Source of the DNA: Bremia lactucae
Lineage: Eukaryota; Oomycota; Peronosporomycetes; Peronosporales; Peronosporaceae
DNA length: 31,212 bases
Assembly (NCBI RefSeq): GCF_004359215.1
Contig: NC_090613.1
Coordinates: 2,487,399-2,518,610 of the forward strand
Reading direction: 5' to 3'
Shown: positions 9,636 through 19,256 of the stretch, piece by piece
How the letters are laid out: each line of letters starts with the position of its first letter
Numbering within the stretch: position 1 is the stretch's first letter
Position numbers and translations under genes: made by a program
The notes under the pieces: model-generated
Database searches by the model: none
The model's input: only the letters and a program-made list of their open reading frames with translations
What the model was told of the DNA's origin: nothing

Positions 9636-9859
9636 TGCTCTCTAGCCAGCAGGAAATCACTTGCTGACTCGATTTTTAATATTTGTTTTTAGTGCGGCCG
9701 GCTCGCATTCTCATTAATAGTATTTTTTTTCGATGCTGAGTCTTTCAGCATCGTTGTCTACTTCAATGTTAGTTTACTCAACGTTGATATCTTTCGCATT
9801 GACCTTAGGGCTAGTGCGTCATGAGCAAGAGCTAATAGATTGTTTGCTCGAGCGTGTCC

Positions 9860-10354
9860 CTCCCCCCTTAAATAAGAGTTGCTCTCAAACAGGGTAGGTA
9901 TATGTGGGTGGTAAGCCATTCACGAAAAACGGTGTATGCTTTGAAGAAGCATGCACTGAATTGTTGATGGCAAATTCTACTATCGGCAAGAACTCGCTCC
10001 AACTCTTAAAAGAGTGGACGTATCGCGAAGTATCTTTTCGATGATACGGTTTGCACGCTCCGTCTAGCTATCTGTTTCAGCATGATCAGAAGTTGACATT
10101 TTTGATTGTGTTCCAAGTGATTTGAACACTGTTTGCCAAAATTCCACCGTGAATCTAGGGTCTATACGTGAGACCTGACCAAATGGTAACCCATGGAGTC
10201 GAAATGTCGTTTCAATAAAGACACGAGCACAGCCTTTGGCTGTGATTGACTCTGGGACGGCAGCAAGATGTACCATCTTGCTACAACGGTCAACAAAAAC
10301 AGAAATACCATTATTCTTGTAGGTGTCTTCGGGGAATCCGAAGACGAAGTTCAT
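9860..10354 (-). pseudogene. Integrase catalytic core of element J
   Basis: An open stretch at 10354-10064 contains VFVDRCSKMVHLAAVPESI, a second motif VSRIDPRFTVEFWQ, and MSTSDHAETDS-stop. The first catalytic Asp is present. The second is changed (SRID where relatives have SDRD), and a stop precedes the Glu motif. Between 9860 and 9635 is decayed sequence with a C-rich run also seen at 12881-12892 in element B. At 10355 it is joined to a truncated LTR, a nested or recombined junction. Confidence 0.7.
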
Positions 10355-10667
10355 TTAAAGAGGGTTGATTAAAGACCATATTTAATATAATTAAATTCTT
10401 CAGTTTCTTTTTATTTAAAAACTAACTTAATTATAAACTGATACAAAACATGTAGTAGTAAAGTCTTATCTGTCTCTCTCTTTGCGCGCATACAGCACTG
10501 ACTGGACCGCAGAACAAGTAGATATAATGACCTATATCTACCAATGGATAAGCCTTTAGAATATTACCATGTAAAGTAATATTCTCCCAATATTATCTAC
10601 CTTTAAGATAATATATTAGTTAACAACCTTTAAGTGTTCAGTTGATGTAACGATACACCCCATTCCA
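10355..10667 (-). repeat. LTR at the 3' end of element B, truncated
   Basis: On the - strand it starts TGGAATGGGGTGTATCGTTACAT after a polypurine tract and follows the LTR at 1592 for ~310 bp (shared AAAGAGAGAGA, ACATGTTT and TTAATTATATTAA segments). The last ~120 bp, including the hairpin pair and CCGTTACA end, are missing because integrase sequence of element J starts at 10354. It differs in sequence from the LTR at the other end of element B (18176-18651). Confidence 0.75.
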
Positions 10668-10681
10668 TCACCCCTCCCTTA
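10668..10681 (-). other. Polypurine tract of element B
   Basis: On the - strand, AAGGGAGGGGTGA lies next to the LTR start, matching the tract at 1579-1591. Confidence 0.7.
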
Positions 10682-10784
10682 GACGACAATCACTCTGAAT
10701 GTCATTAAATAGAGTAGTTACTATAAGACCACTTAATTGAAAATGATGTGGATTGGTCAGAGCCATCATTTTTAATTTTATCGC

Positions 10785-12432
10785 ATGATTAACAAGTCCA
10801 AGAGGTTTGCGAATAGTACGGCGCCTTCGGCTGCGGTACATGCAGCCGCGGGCAACGCATTATTGTCTCTTTCGGCAGACGTTTCGTCTGCCGTAGTATC
10901 ATCTTCTCCCGCAACAGTAGATGTTGGGGGTGCACGTGGTGAGCCACCACGTGAACGTGACCCCTCTTTGGAGGTCGACTATGAATGCGAGTCGGACGAA
11001 ATGGCCGACTCGAGGGGAGCAGAACAGTCGTCTGATCGTCGTCAGGCGGCTGACTACTAGCCTTCGAATGAGGGGTCTCAATTGGATGGACGTGCTAATA
11101 GCATTCGCTATAGCATGTTTGGTTCCGACGATGAGGATGATTCCTCATCTCCAGCACCGTCTCCCGTGCCGTCACCCGCACATATTTCTGTGCGTCCTGA
11201 TGACGATGGCGGAAGCCATCGTAATAAAAGTAATTGTGGTACCCTTGCTTCAGTGGGCACCACCCAGGGGGAGCGTAGACACTAAATTGTCTCGTCTTGC
11301 CCCTGAGAAAAAAACCGTGGTTTTTGCCCGAACGGCTAGTTAGTAACTTGTCTGGAGAGACTTCTCCTCAGAATAAATATCCTTGATTTTATGCAACAAA
11401 GCTACATGGCATTGCTCCCAGTGCGAAGAACTTTCCCGCTAAAGATTTTTCTCTCGATGCTTTTCTTAAGCATCGATGGTATAGTGGCAACAATAAGCGA
11501 GATAAAATCTCGCTGACGCAACTCTGGAGCGCGTTTATTCGCAATGTCAAAGACATAGGACGCGAAGCCTGGCTTCAAAGACTTAATGCGATTCGCGTTT
11601 AGTTTGAGAAACGAACTCCAACCGGTGCAAAGTATAAATTGCATCGGTTGTCTCGTGAGACAGGACTTCCATGCCTCACGTGGGATGATCCCTGTCCGTG
11701 TTATGTTGACAACACGAAACGAGTAAAAGGGGATAATTATTCCTTTTTTTCGCCCTGGGGAAGGGCTCGCATCTCTATCGAGATGCGCGATGCGATTGAC
11801 GTTTTGCTATCAATTACCATGCGCCAGGTGCGCGTGTTTTCCGATGGACCTTCTGATCCATCCAATGGGTCTAGTCATACTGACAGACAAAGCGTTCAAC
11901 GTCAACAACCAGCTAAGAACCTCATTCCCAGCCGTCATGCGAAGGTGGATAAACGCGCCAGCGAACCAGATAACTCGTTCGCTGCCCCTTCACATCACGG
12001 TGGTTTAGCATACGTTTTACGAGGAAACGTTGACCACCGTGAGAATCCACCGACGGTTGTGGTGGAGGAGGAAAAATTAGATCCGAACCGTGTGTCGGAT
12101 CTAGAGTCGAAGATCGACAAACTCGACCGCTACCTCCATATATTGAAGGAGGGTCTTGAATCCGAGCGCGGTAAGCGTCACTCGTCGGAGCAGACGGTGC
12201 AAGCTCACTATATCGAACGAATGGAATACCGTTCGAAGCGTGCGAACTCAATGTTGGAGTACGAACGGAAATATCACGCTCTTCGTGATGAGCTGTTTTC
12301 AGCTCATCGCGGTTTCGAGGAACTTCAGACCCGACATGAGAATCTCCAAATTCAGCATGCAGGGATTCTTAAAAAGGGTGGTCAGATTCGCTTACTGATG
12401 GTACGGGCGGAGCCGACCAACGTAAAACGTAG
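10785..12432 (+). pseudogene. Reverse-strand ORF of element B, coiled-coil protein, mostly preserved
   Basis: It runs opposite to pol of element B, from near the LTR toward the chromodomain. Parts in order: MINKSKRFANSTAPSAAVHA (Ala/Ser-rich), an acidic DDEDDSSSPAPSP stretch with repeated SP, a middle FLKHRWYSGNNKRDKISL with LWSAFIRNVKDIGREAWLQR, then LSRETGLPCLTWDDPCPC, and a charged heptad segment (about 12080-12370) such as RVSDLESKIDKLDRYLHIL. The stretch 11639-12370 is open without a stop, and the frame stays open to 12913. Breaks: TAG at 11058 (Glu in copy A), a frameshift near 11285, stops near 11343-11375, and TAG near 11600. The likely ancestral end is a TAG at 12430, where copy J ends likewise. 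I recognise no family. It could be a gag-like or regulatory protein of the element. Confidence 0.6.
11880..12251 (-). pseudogene. Linker and chromodomain of element B pol
   Basis: The - strand frame 12251-11922 holds a Ser/Pro linker, SDLIFPPPPQPSVDSHGG, then the chromodomain QRFLVKRMLNHRDVKGQR, SYLVRWRVYPPSHDGWE. It ends with a TGA exactly after WE, where copy A continues. A further TAG follows two codons later, and homology continues through LVVDVE to about 11880. The aromatic Tyr is kept, but Gly of WRGY is Val. The whole interval is also open on the + strand as the coiled-coil ORF. Confidence 0.7.
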
Positions 12433-13560
12433 GATGCGTTCGCATTCTACGTGGCAATTCTATGTGTACGCATTGTCTCTGCGGTGCAGTGCTTGGAACG
12501 GCCTAATGAACTTGGGTAGTAGTTTACTGCTACCCACATCAATGACTACACGCTTAGGTAAGCTTACCGTAGAGAGAAGTTATAGGTCATTAATTTCAAA
12601 TGAAAGAACATGCGCTCTTCCATGTTTGTCTGCGTTCCGTTTCCGACAGTTCACTGCGTTAGCAACGGAATCTTGTACGAAACGAATTACTGATTCTCGA
12701 GCCAGCAGGAATTCCTCTGCTGTCTCATTTGTTTCGTCTTTTCCACTGCGCTTTGTGCGCACTGCCATGAGATTTTTCTCATCTTTGATATCGATTGTTT
12801 CGATATCGACATCATTCGCGTCGTTGGTAACTTCGACGCGTGATGAGCATGAGCCAGAAATGGTTTTGCTCGTGCGAGTCCACCCCCCCCCCTTAAACAA
12901 AGGATCCTTCTAATTGGGTGGGTATGCGTGGATGGCGTAAGCCATTCACGAAAAACGGTGTATGCGACCATCGGTAAAATTTTGCTCCAATTCGGATACG
13001 ATTGGACGTAACCTCGAAGTATCTCTTCGAGGACGCGATTTACGCGTTCTGTTTGACCATCCGTTTTTGGGTGATCGGATGTTGACATAGTCAGCCGTGT
13101 TCCGAGAGATCGGAACACGGATTACTAAGACTCCGCCGTGAACCGTGGATCTCTATTCGAGACAAGTTCACGGGGTAAACCGTGGAGTTTGAATACCGTG
13201 TCGATAAAGACACGGGCACAGCCTGGAGCCGTAATCGACTATGGTTCTGCAACAAGATGTACCATCCGCTGAATCTGTCTACAAAACGAGGATTTCATTG
13301 TTTTTGTGATCGTGTTCGTGAAATCCGAAGACGTAGTCCATATATATGGACTACCAACATTCTGCCGGAAGTGGTAGAGGTTGGAGAGGTGCAGGGATGA
13401 AGGGCTAGGCTTCACCCGTTCACATATCTCGCAAGCACGAATGTACTTGCTCACGAACTGTAACTGGCGAGACCAGTAAAAGTCGCGACTTACTGTGAGA
13501 TAAGTTTTCTCACGTCCACGATGCGATGCCCACTTGTTGGTGCATCGTGACACTCATACA
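12370..13560 (-). pseudogene. Ty3/gypsy integrase of element B
   Basis: The zinc-binding part lies at 13560-13400: ECHDAPTSGHR and, after a frameshift, GREKTYLTVSRDFYW and the CEIC pair (HHCC motif). The core follows: a decayed first Asp region near 13270, VSNRDPRFTAES with Asn in place of the second catalytic Asp (about 13150), and an intact TSDHPKTDGQTERVNRVLEE with the catalytic Glu (about 13075-13025). The C-terminal part (12700-12400) has ESVIRFVQDSVANAV and a GPFRVLH-type segment. The order and strand continue from RNase H above. Frameshifts and stops (two adjacent stops near 13125) make it inactive. Confidence 0.8.
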
Positions 13561-13599
13561 TGATGCGCAAGCGTAAAACAATGTGAGTTGGGACGACGA

Positions 13600-14400
13600 C
13601 ATGTGGAGTCGCCGGCAACGGCTGTGTAGTACAGTAAGCCGTTGCGTGTTGTATATCGATCGGATGACGATCGATATAAAGCCGGTAAATCTTTAAAAGA
13701 ATTATTGGATGGATTTATCAGATGGTCCATTAAACGCAGAACGATTTATCTTCTGTGTAGGCTTTCGTTATGTCATTAAACAAAGTTGATGACGAAACAC
13801 CTGAATGAGTGTTGCAACAGTGAGATTAATTTCACTGTTGGAGTGCGCAGCCAACTCGAAATCGGGTCGGCGTAATAACGCATCAGCGACGACATAAAGT
13901 CGTCCTGGTTTGTATTCCAAGGAAAAATTATACTCCGCGAAGAACGATAGTCACCTCGCCATTCTTTGCGAGAGATGTGGACTGTTTAAGCCCGTGCGTA
14001 CGGCCGCATAGTCCGTATATTTAATGAAAGGTCTATCTTCCGAGAGATAGACCCTAAATTTAGCCAGTGCATATTTCATGGCAAGAAGTTCCTTGCCATG
14101 CACTAGATAGTGCGTTCAGCTGGTTTGAAGCTGACGCCATTTATAACAGGTGACGCAGAGCGCGTCGTCTGTGTCATATTGCGTTAACGCACTGCCGATT
14201 GCGAAATCGCTGGCGTCACAGATCACATGAAAAGGTCGGTCTTGGTCAGCAATCGTCAGGATTCGCGATTGTATCAAGCTTTTCTTGATAACTTTGAAGG
14301 AACGCTGACAATTAGCGTTCCATTACCACTATACACTTTTTCCTCAACAAAGAAGAAAAATTTATTTTCATTTCGGCATAATTGCGTGGGTACTTGTGTA
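13600..14400 (-). pseudogene. RNase H of element B
   Basis: On the - strand, DRPFHVICDASDFAIGSAL (about 14235-14180) carries the first catalytic Asp. It is followed by LVHGKELLAMKYALAKFRVY, IKYTDYAAVRTGLN, SQRMARWLSFFAEYNF (about 14000-13950) and VVADALLRRPDFELAAHS. To about 13600 comes a decayed link to the integrase. Frameshifts are present near 14100. Several perfect hairpins lie in it (14030-14053, 14077-14100, 13815-13840, 13652-13678). Confidence 0.75.
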
Positions 14401-15140
14401 GGCACGCCGCTAAACCGAGTAATTTTTTAGTCCCTTTATATCGACGGCACAGGCCAATCGGTGACCCCCTGATCTTTCCCGGATTTGTGGTACACCGTGA
14501 TTATTAACGATACACCTAAGAAATGGTATTTCGCTTGTAGCAAATATACACTTATTGAGATTCGCGTACAACTTATGCTTATGCATAAGTTTAGGCTTTC
14601 GGACGTGGGTATGATGTACTTCAACGTACGACTTTCTCTTCACGGCTCTGCTATGAACGAAGACATCATCAAATAGCTCGTTGCGAAATACCGCACCGAT
14701 CTTAACAGATTGGTTGCACATCTGTTAAATGTCGCAGTGCATTACTAAGTATCTGTGGTATGACTAGCCACCCCCAAAGCATTCCGCTTGGGGTGCTTAC
14801 TGCTGTGAACGGGATATCCTGCTCAGGCATAAGTATCTGGTAGAATCCATCCATCAGATCCATTGACGAAAGGATAGTTCTCTTTGACATAACGTCGAAT
14901 GATTACGTCTTTTCGTGTATCGGCGTTGAGCCGGTACTGTTGTGGCATTAACTTCTGTGAGTGCATGCACAATCCGCCATTCTCCTGTTGCTTTACGCAC
15001 ACGCAAGGTCGGAGAGCTATATGGGGAGTTGATTTCCTCCTATGGCCCGCTGCTTAGCGATCGGCAAAGAATTTGTCGATTGCTTATTAATGTTCACGAG
15101 GCAATGGTCGTTGCTTCATGACACAGTATTTTAAACCTGG
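14400..15140 (-). pseudogene. Reverse transcriptase of element B
   Basis: Two overlapping open stretches on the - strand. 14890-14702 holds ILSSMDLMDGFYQILMPEQD and TAVSTPSGMLWGWLVIPQ, the central RT motifs. 14721-14410 holds ELFDDVFVHSRA, the catalytic box with Leu in place of the usual Tyr, its two Asp codons at 14670-14665, then YANLNKCIFATSEIPFLRC. The part before 14890 is decayed. Element C carries the same RT (26150-26952), also with LFDD, so the change is shared and predates the copies. Inactive because of stops and frameshifts. Confidence 0.8.
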
Positions 15141-16115
15141 AATCAGGTTGATTTCGTGTCGAGTGCCTTTAGCCTTAGGGAACTCCACGGCACGGACTCA
15201 GAGAATACATCCTTGAATTCGATCAAATCCTTATTAAAAGGATTTGTCTTCAAGACTACCAGGATTGAGACGTAAAACGTTCCATCCGAGCTTGTCGTCG
15301 AGGAAACGTTTGTCCATCGATGAGCTGCTGAGAATCCGTTCGATCTCAGGAAATACTAATGCCGATAGAATATCGGCCACGTACTTGTCATCTGTGACAA
15401 GGACGCAGATCTGCTTGACTTTGCCGCTACGCAAATCACGCAAGAACCGTTTCGGTTCTAGCGTTGGCAATTGAGTTATCTCCGATGTTGACTTTGGAGG
15501 CGCTGATAGATTAAGTGTATAAGCGCCGACACTTGATCCATTGTTTACTAAGAAATTGATTGTCTCCGTTTCTTCTTTGACCTTATTTACAAAGATACCT
15601 AATAGCCTTTGACCACAGGTTTATGAAAACTTATGCTAACATAAAATATTTGAGGATTATCCTCCCCAACTGCCTCTACCTGTGGTTGCGCTACCACAGC
15701 GAGATCCCCTTCGATCGACTCTCCAGTCGATCCAGGACTTTCACACTGTCTCTTATAGACTGGCGTTTTTAACTTTCTTGAATGTTGCTTTTTAAGCAAG
15801 CATCCTTGTTTCGTACCACTCAACTTACTCAAGTGGTCGAACTTCGACGCTGCCTGTGCTTGTGCACAGCCGTCGGGATCTAATTCACAATGTAAGGGTA
15901 TTCATACTGAGGTCTTGTGAAGTCCTGCTAACGACCCCGAACCACAAGTGAGGCCATCACACTCACTTTTAGGACATCCACACGCTTGTGGACGCTCCAA
16001 GACGTTCTTCAGTTGACCATCTGATGAGCAAGAGACAGGCATCGTCACGGCAATCCAAGGATGACATCATATTTGTCATCTAAATCAAGTACGAAAAAAA
16101 ATCATCATCGTTCAG
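15141..16115 (-). pseudogene. Protease-RT spacer of element B pol
   Basis: Open stretches at 15832-15599 and 15470-15234 match element C. They include the sequence around LRSGKVKQICVLVTDDKYVA and DKRFLDDKLGWNVLRLN, a segment between protease and RT seen in oomycete gypsy pol. No catalytic motif is expected here. A single copy of the 15-bp unit GATCCCGACGGC... lies near 15865-15880, where element C has three. Confidence 0.55.
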
Positions 16116-16403
16116 TTAACCCTTTAGCGTGCATTGGATACCAACTACACGTTTCTTAGCCGTTACAGATGCGCCTGTTGCTGGACGCACTGTCATCCTC
16201 GTTAGAGGGGTACCGTGCTCAATAAATTTGATCCTGCGATCTTCTAGCGATTGACGTCTAATAAAGTTATTTGACGCCCTACAATCGACTAGAGCCTTAA
16301 GTGGCAACTTATTTGACACTTTTATCTTCAGGGTGATGAGGTTAACGTCACCCCCTGAGGCATTTATACACAATGTTGGTGTGTGAGGAGCAGCTTTCGT
16401 CAA
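16116..16403 (-). pseudogene. Retropepsin-like aspartic protease of element B
   Basis: A 95-codon open stretch contains LPLKALVDCRASNNFIRRQS. The active-site triad in this family is D-(S/C)-G-A-S; the Gly is Arg here, so cleavage activity is doubtful. It follows the zinc-knuckle part of gag in the usual order. The homologue in element C (24765-25060) has DCGGA. Confidence 0.65.
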
Positions 16404-17605
16404 AGACCTGCAAGTTCTTTTGACGTTGCTGGATCAGTAGGGCGCTCCGCAGCTACCGACCCGACCGTTTTTTTACGATCCGCCTCGCCATTGCGATTCT
16501 GCAATGTTGCGTCGGATCCGCTTCCTTCGCTGTTTCTAGCAAGAGGTCGGTCTTTTCGCTCAGTGCTTTTAGGCACTGGCCGTGGGGCACTACACTCATA
16601 TGCGTAGTGACCCATTTTTTGACAACGATTACATTTCTGTAATCGTTTGTAACTTAAAGAGCGAGGTCTCTTGCCCTCCACATACGAGATTCATGGGTTC
16701 TGGACCTCCGTTTTCTTGTCGTCTCGGTGGACAAAAAGCACAAGAGTGGACAAAAGCCTGTATTTGACTAAAGTCCTCCTGTCCCGCTATAGAAATCGCT
16801 TAGCCGGAACAGGTGGGACTTTACAAGACCGTCTGCAAGAACTTTAATAAACACGATACCTGTGTTTGTTCATTAATGGATGAGTAACGATACAACTGAC
16901 CAGGTATTGTGTATGTTGGGCATAAGTGTGAATATCAGGCTTGCCCTGCTTCAAATCCAGGAGCTCGGCTAGAGCCCTGAATTCGGCACGTGGCGGCCCA
17001 AATGTTTGTCTGAGCCGGGTCTTGAAGACCTCATTCGACCCAAATACTAATGGGTCGTGAAGCTTGAGCCCCAAGGCCTAAGATTTGGCACGTCCGGCTA
17101 AGTTGGACATGCCAAATTTCACTCTCATCGCATCATAACTGATACGACGAGCTTATATGGCGCTGTCTGACTCGACGAACCATCTCAAAAGAAAGCCGCC
17201 TTCGACTGCCTTAAACTAAGAAACTTCCAGCGTTAAGCTTTTGAATCGACGCAGAAGCGTCTGCCCGCTAGCAGCATGTTAATGCCGCTGTCTCAACAAT
17301 TCCAACTGTTGAGCATCCCGTTCTCTCAACACCTCCGTGTGTTGAGAGCCATGCTGGTGAAGCAAGGCTACTTTCTCTTGAGCCCCGTCGAGTTCGTGTT
17401 GAATGAACTAGGCTATGGCCGCATGCTGTTCATCTCTGCCCAGAGTGAACAGCATAGCGCGAACGGCTAGCCCGCCTAAAACCGACCTCATTCGTTCGAT
17501 CGCTCTTCATTCGAGGTCACTCAAATGAGGAAATTTCTCACCCGTTGCGTGATAACCTTCTATAGGGGCTTGGAAGCTCCCTTCTTCTTTATCCAGCATG
17601 TCCAT
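16404..17605 (-). pseudogene. Gag with zinc knuckle (element B)
   Basis: The likely start is the ATG at 17605-17603 on the - strand (MDMLDKEEGSFQ), shared with element C. Capsid-type sequence lies at 17074-16844: FKTRLRQTFGPPRAEF, LLDLKQGKPDIHTYAQHTQY, LVSCIVTHPLMN. The nucleocapsid part at 16640-16595 has CNRCQKMGHYAYEC, a CX2CX4HX4C zinc knuckle that binds RNA. Ser/Arg-rich sequence follows into the protease. Stops and frameshifts interrupt it between 17500 and 17080 and near 16840-16690. Confidence 0.75.
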
Positions 17606-17619
17606 GTTGGATGGAACGT

Positions 17620-18150
17620 CCGTGAAAATCTGTGTTATCTAACCAAAAACCTCCTACTATGAAGCTTAAAAAGATTAAAAAATATGTTAATTTTTTTAAT
17701 GTTAAGTAATCACATAAATTTGATTGTTGACTTTGAACCGTAATGGGGATTCCCCCCTTAACTTCCAGGATTCCAGTAATTTCATGCTAATTGCTGGTGT
17801 TGACGCCATGTGTATTATTAATAGCCGTGAGATTTCGTCCATGCTGTATTCGTCTTGTAGCGTATCAAAAATGTCCGTCAATTTCTCATTCGTTGCCTAG
17901 CCATGTGTAAGGAATTATTCATCGATGCCTTTTTTCGGCATCGGTGGTACACTTGTGGGCAGGTAAAGACTGTCACTCATTTGTTTCAAGCTTGGGAGGT
18001 AAACATTTGGCAGGTAAAATTCTTTAGGAGAATGTCTTTGTCTTTTCTCTAGAAACACCGCGAGACCAGCCTGTTAAAAGATGCTTCCAGAGCGTGTGAT
18101 GCTGTTGTCTTGAAGACCTAAACTATAGGCTCACCCTTCCCCCGTATTAA
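17620..18150 (+). other. Insertion in the leader of element B, with a reverse-ORF fragment
   Basis: In element C only 61 bp separate LTR and gag; here there are ~570 bp. The extra sequence contains, on the + strand at 17905-18060, IDAFFRHRWYTCG and LFQAWEVNIW, which match the conserved middle of the reverse-strand ORFs (29395-29480 and 4560-4480). On the - strand there is an AAGGGGGGAA purine tract near 17757. It is best read as the 3' part of another element inserted in the leader. No target duplication was identified. Confidence 0.45.
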
Positions 18151-18162
18151 ACGAACTACGAA

Positions 18163-18171
18163 GCGCTACCA
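18163..18171 (-). promoter_or_regulatory. Primer binding site of element B
   Basis: Four bases after the LTR end, the - strand reads TGGTAGCGC. This is complementary to a tRNA 3' end GCGCUACCA, as in initiator tRNA-Met of the yeast type. Element C has a decayed version at 23516-23530 (ACCTGTCAACAC). Confidence 0.45.
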
Positions 18172-18175
18172 GGTG

Positions 18176-18651
18176 TGTAACGGGGCACCATTCTCTAGTA
18201 CTGATAACAGTACTCTTCAACCTAGACTGATTACGGTGAAGGTGGGGCGCCTCGAAACTTCACGCACACAGGGGTAAAGAGGAAGGGTTTAAAGTAGCTA
18301 AGGGTCTTTAGCTACTAAAGGTAATTTAAAAAAAATATAATTAGGGGAAAGAGAAACTGTATTAATATATTTAGTACGATCTTCTATCTACTACTGAACT
18401 TATTATATTAATATCTAACTAAGTATGGCGCCTCCTTGCGCACGCACAATCGTGTCTTGAAACGATTGGCGTGGTTGTTTTAGACTAAAATCAACCAATC
18501 AGTAGCGCTAATGTCTTGTTGCATCAATAATATTAAATTTGGTATTAGTGGAACTATTTAAGTAAACATTAATAAAGATAATAGTTTTGTACTTCTTTGC
18601 TTATTTTTCTTCTATAGGAAATAATAATTATGTAATGGACACCCCGTTACA
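18176..18651 (-). repeat. 5' LTR of element B, 476 bp
   Basis: It spans TGTAACGGGG to CCCCGTTACA. It is the same family as 23001-23515 but reversed: shared CCAATC box, TGGCGCC segment and GTACTG-TAA-CAGTAC hairpin. It is oriented outward from the HSP110 gene and lies about 600 bp upstream of its start codon, so the LTR promoter would fire away from the gene. A primer binding site follows it on the - strand. Confidence 0.8.
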
Positions 18652-18883
18652 ATTACATGTATTTGTCGCACTGGTTACCTAACACTAAGTGTTGACGGAA
18701 ATTGACGAGGCACTACGCAGCGGAGACTATAAGGGGCTGGCAGAATTGACGAGAAGTTCCAGCTGTAGCAATCGGCAAGTTATCTCTGCGATTGCCGAAG
18801 GGTCTTGCTAGAAAGTTGTAGTTATTGTTATTAACGTCAGTAATATGTCAGACTCTGAATTCTAATATTTATTTTGGTTCTAA

Positions 18884-18901
18884 TTCGAGAACGTTCTCGA
18901 A
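18884..18901. promoter_or_regulatory. Perfect heat shock element upstream of HSP110
   Basis: TTCGAGAACGTTCTCGAA is four alternating TTC/GAA units spaced by two bases, the ideal binding site for a heat shock factor trimer, and an exact 18-bp palindrome. It lies 356 bp before the HSP110 start codon. Confidence 0.75.
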
Positions 18902-19188
18902 ATCTCAGGTAACGCCACGCTAATCCCAACAAGTCATATTCCTAACCTCATTACTCCTTGTTTCGGGCGGAGCGCCGTTTGAAGACGGTGTCTTCGACCG
19001 CAATATAGCTGGGAAAGATTGAATGGCAGCCAGTCTAACATAAATATGACAACTAATTTTCAAATCGCAACATAGAAGTGCAGGTAGAATACTTTAGATT
19101 TTACGATTTCTAACTATTAATTATGATAGTATATAAAAGAAAGTAATTATCTGTCTGGTGCGTTGAGGATCCTAGCCCCCGCTCCTGA

Positions 19189-19207
19189 GCCACTTTCGTT
19201 TTTAGTA
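19189..19207 (+). promoter_or_regulatory. Candidate oomycete initiator (Inr) of HSP110
   Basis: GCCACTTTCGTTTTTAG fits the loose oomycete start-site pattern (YCAYTYY followed by a T-rich flank), about 65 bp before the ATG. The motif is degenerate, so this is tentative. Confidence 0.35.
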
Positions 19208-19256
19208 CCTACGTAGTGGAGCCCTCTAATTTACTCTTCCCTTTAAACCGTTAACT

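Noticed and set aside
12433..12913. C-terminal part of the 424-codon + strand frame
   Set aside because: The likely end of the reverse-strand ORF is the TAG at 12430 in a neighbouring frame, also used by copy J. The remainder lies opposite the integrase and has no coiled-coil or other pattern.
13094..13119. Hairpin as a transcription terminator
   Set aside because: It lies within integrase-coding sequence of a eukaryotic element, has no T run, and is one of many similar hairpins.
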